A stretch of DNA of 64,000 nucleotides from Paenibacillus_E sp040812395 (GTDB lineage Bacteria > Bacillota > Bacilli > Paenibacillales > NBRC-103111), in assembly GCF_040812395.1 (NCBI RefSeq), contig NZ_JBFNXH010000011.1, positions 62,001 through 126,000 on the forward strand, given 5' to 3'. The notes below the pieces were generated by a model. It was not told where the DNA came from. It was given only the letters and a program-made list of their open reading frames with translations, and made no database searches. Positions 58,753 through 64,000 of this stretch are shown piece by piece. Numbering within the stretch: the stretch's first letter is position 1; each line of letters begins with the position of its first letter. Position numbers and translations under genes: made by a program.

Positions 58753-59916
58753 CTACGCAGTTTGCGGGCGATGCTGAGCTTCAGTCGCACCCTTCGTTCT
58801 TTTTAAAGCAACGACAAACATATCAATTATAACGGCAATCCCGGCAATTAGGAATAGATAACCTACTTCTTTACCTACGGCTGGACCTCCGAATAGAATG
58901 TCCATCAAGCCGTTAACGGCATAAGTTGCGGGAAATACACTGCTCAGTGTGTGATAAAAATTCGATAAGAGCTCTCGCGGCACAATGGCTCCTGACGACA
59001 CCAATTGCAGAGATAGCATCGCAATGTTAAATAGCATACCTGCGTTCCCAAACAATGTCAAAAACATTTGAGCGACTAGCGCGAAAGTGAGCAAGAATAA
59101 GGACTGGAACGCCCAAAGAGCCAGATATCCCTTCTCTACATGTCCCCCTAACGCCACAACCATTGTAGCGCCGATCACTCCGATAACTGCCGATGCGATA
59201 ACGGTAATAATCAGCCGAGCGGCCAATTTCTGGCCTTTTGACAGCGATGCTCCAATAAGGTTGCTTGTAACGGAAAAATTCATCCCCATAATCATGGTTC
59301 CTACGATCGAAGCGAGCACAAGCATCATCGGCAGCATTTGATTGGGCGTATCCTTCACTTTATTCGTGCTTTGGATGTCGGAAGTTACTTTTCCCGCCAG
59401 CCCTTGAGCGATTTGCTGAGCTTGTTCCACGGGCAGTTTAGGATTCATTTGCGTAAGAACAGCGGATGTTCCTGCCGCCATTGCCTCCTTGTTCACCGTC
59501 GCGGTTACATTGCCGGCAACAGCCTGCATAATCGATTTCGTCATGGAAGGATTGGATTCGTTAATCGTATACGTGATGGGTACGGTTTGCCCCGGAGTTT
59601 GCAGCTGTTTTGAGAAATCAGCGGAGATGTGCACCACCATCTGCACCTCGCGCTCATTTAACATCGTTTGCGCTTGCTCATTCGTTGGAATCACTTCCGT
59701 ATGGAACGGCAAATTCGCTTTTAAATTGTCTACAACTTTACTTCCCATGCCTTGATCTTCATTCACGATAGCGATCTTCAGATTTTTCGTGTTATCGGAG
59801 ACCCCTGAATAACCCGTCATCCAGATGATGCTGAACAATAGTTGAAACATCACGGCTGTAATTATGCCAACCTTTGTCGTTGCTGGTGCAAGAAATGCGC
59901 CTAACGCTGATTTCAT
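58753..59916 (-). CDS. YhgE/Pip-like ABC-2-type membrane exporter
   Basis: About 387 aa. It has an N-terminal membrane helix (TKVGIITAVMFQLLFSIIW), a large extracytoplasmic domain (about 40-205; LKIAIVNEDQGMGSKVVDNL is the hallmark of YhgE/DUF3533 proteins) and a cluster of five or six C-terminal membrane helices of ABC-2 type. No ATPase gene accompanies it. The start is ATG 59916 with GGGAG ten bases upstream. It is controlled by the downstream TetR. The role may be export of a toxic or lipid-like compound, as inferred for relatives. Confidence 0.85.
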   Translation of the reverse strand: MKSALGAFLAPATTKVGIITAVMFQLLFSIIWMTGYSGVSDNTKNLKIAIVNEDQGMGSKVVDNLKANLPFHTEVIPTNEQAQTMLNEREVQMVVHISADFSKQLQTPGQTVPITYTINESNPSMTKSIMQAVAGNVTATVNKEAMAAGTSAVLTQMNPKLPVEQAQQIAQGLAGKVTSDIQSTNKVKDTPNQMLPMMLVLASIVGTMIMGMNFSVTSNLIGASLSKGQKLAARLIITVIASAVIGVIGATMVVALGGHVEKGYLALWAFQSLFLLTFALVAQMFLTLFGNAGMLFNIAMLSLQLVSSGAIVPRELLSNFYHTLSSVFPATYAVNGLMDILFGGPAVGKEVGYLFLIAGIAVIIDMFVVALKRTKGATEAQHRPQTA

Positions 59917-59938
59917 AAAAAAACCACTCCCTTTTCGT

Positions 59939-59971
59939 TTAAACAATCGTTTAATTTAAACATTTGTTTAA
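59939..59971. promoter_or_regulatory. Twin TetR operators
   Basis: TTAAAC-AATC-GTTTAA (59939-59954) and TTAAAC-ATTT-GTTTAA (59956-59971) are two perfect 16-bp palindromes of the same type separated by one base pair, upstream of the exporter-TetR-kinase operon. Confidence 0.8.
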
Positions 59972-60068
59972 ACTATAAGTTGGCTTTCATTATCTGTCAA
60001 GGCGCTCAATAGTAGTGCATTATTATTTTAGTATCATTATCCATTATTAGTTGTTAGTTAGTATCCTG

Positions 60069-61259
60069 CTATTCTTGAAACCTTAGTGCCTCCTTCCCAG
60101 CCTTTTCTCGCATATCTAAGCGAAATAGTGCCAACGAAGCAGCAATCGCAATTGCGACTCCAAAAGCCCCGAACCAAGTAATCGAGGATAAAGATATTTG
60201 TTGAGCAGCGATTCCCCCGATTCCAGCTCCGGTAGACATGGACAATTGCATCATCGACTGATTGAGGCCGAGCATCACACCAGAAGAATTCGGTTCAAGC
60301 CGAACCATATTATACTGATGTGTGGGACCTGATGACCAGCACGCAAATGACCATGCCATAAGGATAGCGAAAATCGGAACTAAGGTATTCGTCGCCGTTG
60401 TAAAGGAGAGGGCAATCAAGGATAGGAAGTGAAGGAGCATCCCTCCGATTAGCGTTGAGGGAACGCCCCATTTATCTGTACTGATGCCCCCCAATTTTGA
60501 TCCGATTAAACTAGCGATACCGAAAGCGAGTAAAGCCGTACTCAGCATTTTTTCGTTTAATCCCGTAACGGTAAGGAGGTAAGGTGAAATATAGGTATAA
60601 GCGATTGAGTATCCGCCAAGCCAAAAGAAGGTTATGGATAATCCAAGTGCCACTTTGGTATTTTTCATCAAGGCTAACTGCTTGAGTAAAGGGATGGGCT
60701 CATCCCCTTTCGTCCGCGGAATTGTTAGGAACAGAACAACCATTGCAAGGAGTCCGAGTAGTGCTATGAGGCCAAAAACCGACTTCCAACCGTAGGCAGC
60801 AGATACAATTCGCCCGAAGGGGACACCAATGATTAATGAGGCCGTAAATCCCATAATTATGATCGCGATGGAACTGGCCTGCTTTCCTGCGGGAGAAATT
60901 TTCGCAGCGGTACCTAATGCGGTAACCACCACCACCCCTGCACTTAAAGCCATAATAATTCGCGCGATAACGAAAAGCCCAATCCCTGGTAAAGCAAAGG
61001 AAAGGATATTGGCAAACACGAATATTCCGAGTGAATACATGAGCAATTTTTTTCTCTCCACGCTAGCTGTCAAAGCCATAAGTATGGGCGTTCCGATCGC
61101 ATATACTAAAGAAAAAATAGTAATGAATTGGCCCGCAGCGGATATTGAGATTCCCATCGTATCCGCGATCTTATCTAAAATGCCTGAGATGATATACTCG
61201 GATGTCCCGACTAAAAAAGTAACGATTGCCAAAAAGTAAATTTTCCATGTACTCGCCAT
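60069..61259 (-). CDS. MFS transporter, DHA1 family (AraJ/YdhP-like)
   Basis: A 396-aa 12-helix major-facilitator protein. Cytoplasmic motif A is present in altered form around LTASVERKKLLMYSLG, and motif C-like glycine-rich text occurs in helix 5 (GFTASLIIGVPFGRIVS). The N terminus IYFLAIVTFLVGTSEYIISG is typical of the sugar- or drug-efflux AraJ group. GGTGGAG precedes the ATG. It is monocistronic; the substrate is unknown. Confidence 0.9.
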   Translation of the reverse strand: MASTWKIYFLAIVTFLVGTSEYIISGILDKIADTMGISISAAGQFITIFSLVYAIGTPILMALTASVERKKLLMYSLGIFVFANILSFALPGIGLFVIARIIMALSAGVVVVTALGTAAKISPAGKQASSIAIIIMGFTASLIIGVPFGRIVSAAYGWKSVFGLIALLGLLAMVVLFLTIPRTKGDEPIPLLKQLALMKNTKVALGLSITFFWLGGYSIAYTYISPYLLTVTGLNEKMLSTALLAFGIASLIGSKLGGISTDKWGVPSTLIGGMLLHFLSLIALSFTTATNTLVPIFAILMAWSFACWSSGPTHQYNMVRLEPNSSGVMLGLNQSMMQLSMSTGAGIGGIAAQQISLSSITWFGAFGVAIAIAASLALFRLDMREKAGKEALRFQE

Positions 61260-61423
61260 AACTTCTCCACCCTATTCCAGTTTTTTTCGGACGCTACCAT
61301 TCTGTTCCTCCTTATCCTTAACGTTATTTAAATTATATCTATTTCATAAAATGACGCCGCCGAAATTCGTGCATTGATTTTTTTGAGTGAAAAATAGTAA
61401 GTTTTAGACTGATTTCAAATAAA

Positions 61424-61478
61424 AAAGGCACCGGTAGCTTTGGACGCGAAAATCAAGTCCTAGACTGCCGATGCCTTT
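61424..61478 (-). terminator. Terminator of the epoxide hydrolase gene
   Basis: On the minus strand AAAGGCATCGGCAG pairs with CTACCGGTGCCTTT, followed by TTTATTTG. Confidence 0.7.
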
Positions 61479-61501
61479 AATTGATAATCAATCCCCTGAT
61501 C

Positions 61502-62671
61502 TTATCGGAAACGCCGGAAGAATACCCGTAGATCTTCGGTTAACAAGTCGGGAGCCTCCATCGCTGCAAAGTGGCCACCACGCTCGAACTCGGACCAGTG
61601 AACGATCTTGTAATTTCTCTCGGCAAGGCGACGTACAGGTTGGAACAAATCGAATGGGAACACAGCTACGCCTACTTGAACAGGGCATGGTTTCTTCTGT
61701 TTCACGACATAAGCAGACTCATAGTGGAGCCGAGAAGAGGAGGCAGCCGTCCCTGTGATCCAGTAGAACATCACATTGGTGAGCAGGTGATCCTTCTCAA
61801 TCGGACGCCCGGGATCGGCCCACTCACTGAACTTCTCAGCTATCCAGGACAACTGCCCAACGGGTGAGTCAGTAAGAGCATAAGCTATCGTTTGAGGTCG
61901 CGTAGACAACAGTACTTTGTGACCGGAAGGATTGGCCAGATAGCTCTCCAATTTCGCAATTCTCGCCTCCTCTTCCTCGGATAGGTCGCTTAAATCTCCT
62001 CTGGACGGTGGCATGGGTAGGAAGTTGAGATGAACGCCAATAATGTTCTCAGGGGCTAGTTGGCCCATAGCCAGTGAAACCACCGAACCAACGTCTCCTC
62101 CCTGAACGCCGTATTGGTCATAGCCCAGACGCTTCATGAGTTCAACATACGCCTCAGCAACTCGCTGGACATTCCATCCAGTTTCATTCGTCGGACCAGA
62201 GAAGCCATAGCCGGGTATAGATGGAATTACTAGATGGAAGGCATCAGACTTGTCACCGCCATAGGCTCGCGGGTTGGTAAGAGGACCGATTACATCCAGG
62301 AACTCTATGATAGAACCGGGCCATCCATGGTTGAGAATAAGCGGAATTGCATCCGGCTCAGATGAGCGAATATGCAGGAAATGTATATTTGCACCATCAA
62401 TTGTTGTGGTAAATTGAGGAAACTCATTCAACCGTTCCTCTTGCTTACGCCAGTCATACGAGGTGCGCCAGTACTCCGCTAACTCCTTTATATGCCCAAG
62501 CGCTGCACCGTATCTTTCTCCTACGCCAGGTAATTCGTCGGGCCAACGAGTATGGCTTAGTCGATTATGAAGATCATCGAGTTCACTTTGAGGGATTGCG
62601 ATGCGAAATGGCCGGATTGAAGTATCCGTGAGTTCGTTGTTGTTGGTGTCAAAAGGGTTTGTATATTCCAT
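61502..62671 (-). CDS. Epoxide hydrolase (alpha/beta hydrolase with EHN domain)
   Basis: A 389-aa enzyme adding water to epoxides. The N-terminal EHN domain (about 20-125) contains RPFRIAIPQSELDDLHNRLS and TRWPDE. The alpha/beta hydrolase core has oxyanion motif HGWPGS, nucleophile Asp in VQGGDVGS, and catalytic His in ERGGHFAAME. GAAGGAGACTGATAA precedes the ATG. The luciferase-family gene lies 24 bp upstream on the same strand, so the pair may be an operon. Physiological substrate unknown. Confidence 0.93.
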   Translation of the reverse strand: MEYTNPFDTNNNELTDTSIRPFRIAIPQSELDDLHNRLSHTRWPDELPGVGERYGAALGHIKELAEYWRTSYDWRKQEERLNEFPQFTTTIDGANIHFLHIRSSEPDAIPLILNHGWPGSIIEFLDVIGPLTNPRAYGGDKSDAFHLVIPSIPGYGFSGPTNETGWNVQRVAEAYVELMKRLGYDQYGVQGGDVGSVVSLAMGQLAPENIIGVHLNFLPMPPSRGDLSDLSEEEEARIAKLESYLANPSGHKVLLSTRPQTIAYALTDSPVGQLSWIAEKFSEWADPGRPIEKDHLLTNVMFYWITGTAASSSRLHYESAYVVKQKKPCPVQVGVAVFPFDLFQPVRRLAERNYKIVHWSEFERGGHFAAMEAPDLLTEDLRVFFRRFR

Positions 62672-62695
62672 ATTTATCAGTCTCCTTCTCTCATT

Positions 62696-63046
62696 CTAAT
62701 TTTTGTAAACGATCCTATTATCTATAAGCTCACTTTTTGCCTGGCGTGTAACTAGATCCTCATACTTGAGCCGTAAAAGTTCAATAGCTCTATGCACATC
62801 TTCATTTGATTTTAAATAAACAGATACCCAACCAGAATCAGGAAACATATGATGGGGCTCGGCACGCCCTGAGGCTACGAGTTGATCGCGTACTGCTTTC
62901 GGCAAAAGCAAGTCGACCAGATAATCGCCATGTAAATGTCCGATTTCTTTTCCTCTGAACTGAAATTCAATCCCTCCGAAACGGTGTGGCTGCTGTATTA
63001 CTTCTGGCCATGTAAGCAATTGGTCGATTAACTTTGCAGTTAACAT
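62696..63046 (-). CDS. Small luciferase-family (DUF5519) protein
   Basis: About 116 aa. The pattern FGGIEFQFRGKEIGHLHGDY, VDLLLPKAVRDQLVASGRAE, PHHMFPDSGWVSVYL fits the short 'luciferase family' domain (DUF5519), a small soluble fold of unknown function that is unrelated to light production in most bacteria. The start is taken at ATG 63046 (MLTAKLI) behind AAGGAAAG; a TTG at 63067 opens a slightly longer frame that would contain that signal. It precedes the epoxide hydrolase by 24 bp. Confidence 0.75.
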   Translation of the reverse strand: MLTAKLIDQLLTWPEVIQQPHRFGGIEFQFRGKEIGHLHGDYLVDLLLPKAVRDQLVASGRAEPHHMFPDSGWVSVYLKSNEDVHRAIELLRLKYEDLVTRQAKSELIDNRIVYKN

Positions 63047-63128
63047 AAACACCACTTTCCTTTTCAATTATTTCACTCCTTCGTAAATCCACCGCTCACC
63101 GGAGCATATTTACCGGACTTGTGCCGTT

Positions 63129-64000
63129 TTATATGGAAACACTTGAATTCCTGGTACGGAATTGCAAGCGGTAGAATAACAAGATCCCCACATGCATTGC
63201 GGCAAGAACGAGATACATATTGCTGAATAGGGCACTGTTCGGATCGACATGTATCGGATTCCAATTTACGGATGAACCATGCGCCGCTATAATAGCGTAA
63301 ACGCCTGCAGCCATTCCTTGGGATATAAAATTGATCATTGAGAAAAGCCCCATTCCTACGCCAACCTGATCTTTGGGCAATGATCTTGAGATGGAATTGG
63401 ACATCGCAATCTGCAAGAAAGATTGCCCGACGTTACCGAATATTAAAAAGATCGAAATCCATAACGGTGAGATTCCTGTGAAGATGGACAACAAGGCAAA
63501 ACAAGTAATTAAAGATCCAGAAGCAACAAAGATTAGATAGGAATTGCCTTTCAAATCCGCCAGTTTCCCACCTTTACGCCCCAGAATGGCGGAGGCAACC
63601 GCAGCAGGGACCATAGCGAAACCGATCCAATTGGAACCCAGACGATATACTTCCGAGAACAGAATTGGAGTTAACAAGTACAAGGAAATGCCAATGCCAC
63701 TAATGAGAGATGCAAGCGCAAGTCCGATGACATACCTTTTGTTTTGAAACAATTGGGGCTGAATAAACGCTTCTTTGGTTTGACAGATTCGCAGGATGAA
63801 AAGGATTAAAGCCGCTAATCCGACAACCAGATACCACCAGGTTAGATTCGTGACCCCAAGCAGGAGCAGCGTAATGGATGCAGCGAGCAGGATTCCGCCA
63901 AGCCAATCGAATTTCCGAGGAGCTTCTTTCACTTCATGTTCCAAATATTTGCGATAAAGCGGTAGCAGCAGCACGATCAACAAGGAGGGTAAAAATAACC
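63129..64000 (-). CDS. MFS drug transporter, C-terminal part (runs off the window)
   Basis: The frame is open through the right edge, giving at least 290 residues of the C-terminal half of a major-facilitator exporter of the DHA2/TetL-QacA type. It has about eight membrane segments, LEHEVKEAPRKFDWLGGIL (the central cytoplasmic loop), FQNKRYVIGLALASLISGIG and GVGMGLFSMINFISQGMAAG. The N-terminal half with motif A is outside the window, so no statement on full integrity is possible. The substrate is unknown; relatives export tetracyclines or cationic drugs. Confidence 0.88.
   Translation of the reverse strand, partial: LFLPSLLIVLLLPLYRKYLEHEVKEAPRKFDWLGGILLAASITLLLLGVTNLTWWYLVVGLAALILFILRICQTKEAFIQPQLFQNKRYVIGLALASLISGIGISLYLLTPILFSEVYRLGSNWIGFAMVPAAVASAILGRKGGKLADLKGNSYLIFVASGSLITCFALLSIFTGISPLWISIFLIFGNVGQSFLQIAMSNSISRSLPKDQVGVGMGLFSMINFISQGMAAGVYAIIAAHGSSVNWNPIHVDPNSALFSNMYLVLAAMHVGILLFYRLQFRTRNSSVSI

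Noticed and set aside
1..64000. CRISPR arrays, rRNA or tRNA genes
   Set aside because: No regularly spaced repeats of CRISPR type and no tRNA cloverleaf or rRNA sequence were seen on reading both strands.

Overview
The window looks like chromosomal DNA of a Gram-positive Bacillales bacterium, most likely Paenibacillus or a close relative. This is an inference from gene content: strong AAGGAGG-type ribosome binding sites, several TTG/GTG starts, a YesMN-type two-component pair beside a sugar ABC transporter, stalk-domain secreted proteins, secreted GH5 and cytoplasmic GH2 enzymes, and a Tad-type pilus cluster. There are no rRNA or tRNA genes and no CRISPR array. Base composition is moderate, with two clearly GC-rich genes (an M24 peptidase at about 49-50.2 kb and a PfkB kinase at about 57.2-58.1 kb).

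0-7.3 kb: a partial membrane protein, the Fe-S repair protein Ric, a TetR regulator with a ruined MMPL transporter, a chemoreceptor, a MerR/serine-hydrolase pair and a DUF2798 protein. 7.8-20.7 kb: an anaerobic-metabolism block. It holds moeA-moaA-nirB-nirD (molybdenum cofactor and NADH nitrite reductase), adhE-pflB-pflA (mixed-acid fermentation), mobA and an iron-sulfur Fnr regulator. Five promoters (ric, moeA, adhE, mobA, fnr) carry a TGTGA-N6-TCACA site exactly 21 bp from a -10-like hexamer, so the block plus ric reads as one Fnr regulon with an autoregulated fnr.

20.7-29.3 kb: an AlkZ-like winged-helix protein, a stalk-domain secreted protein, a 2OG-Fe(II) oxygenase, a dCache-diguanylate cyclase, a secreted GH5 glucanase/mannanase, and a histidine kinase and response regulator fused into a dead remnant by a deletion. 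30.0-39.2 kb: an intact six-gene operon (lipoprotein binding protein, two permeases, kinase, regulator, GH2 beta-mannosidase) for uptake and cytoplasmic cleavage of a beta-linked oligosaccharide.

39.2-46.8 kb: an accessory zone built from broken mobile DNA. It contains a Tn4430-like Tn3-family transposase remnant, a 38-bp Tn3-type terminal repeat beyond an aldo-keto reductase/TetR pair, and an azoreductase. After that comes a 4.26-kb segment bounded by inverted ends of Tn7 type (TGTTGG plus GACAAATAAGTTTTGA), with tandem 20-bp TnsB-site-like units at its right end. Inside lie an orphan BtrH-like protein, a broken LacI regulator, an unknown ORF and a GH3 fragment, but no transposition genes. 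A third tandem repeat of the same type sits at 29.7 kb.

46.8-64 kb: an autoregulated HTH-small protein-ClpP operon, a 40-aa AgrD-like peptide gene, an Xaa-Pro peptidase, and a nine-gene Tad pilus operon. The Tad operon includes two tiny paralogous pilin-like genes, and its leader carries a terminator-like hairpin that I read as an attenuator. The window ends with a TetR-controlled YhgE/Pip-type exporter operon, an MFS transporter, an epoxide hydrolase, a small luciferase-family protein and a truncated MFS pump. Family assignments come from recognisable motifs and remembered family sequences; no database search was possible.
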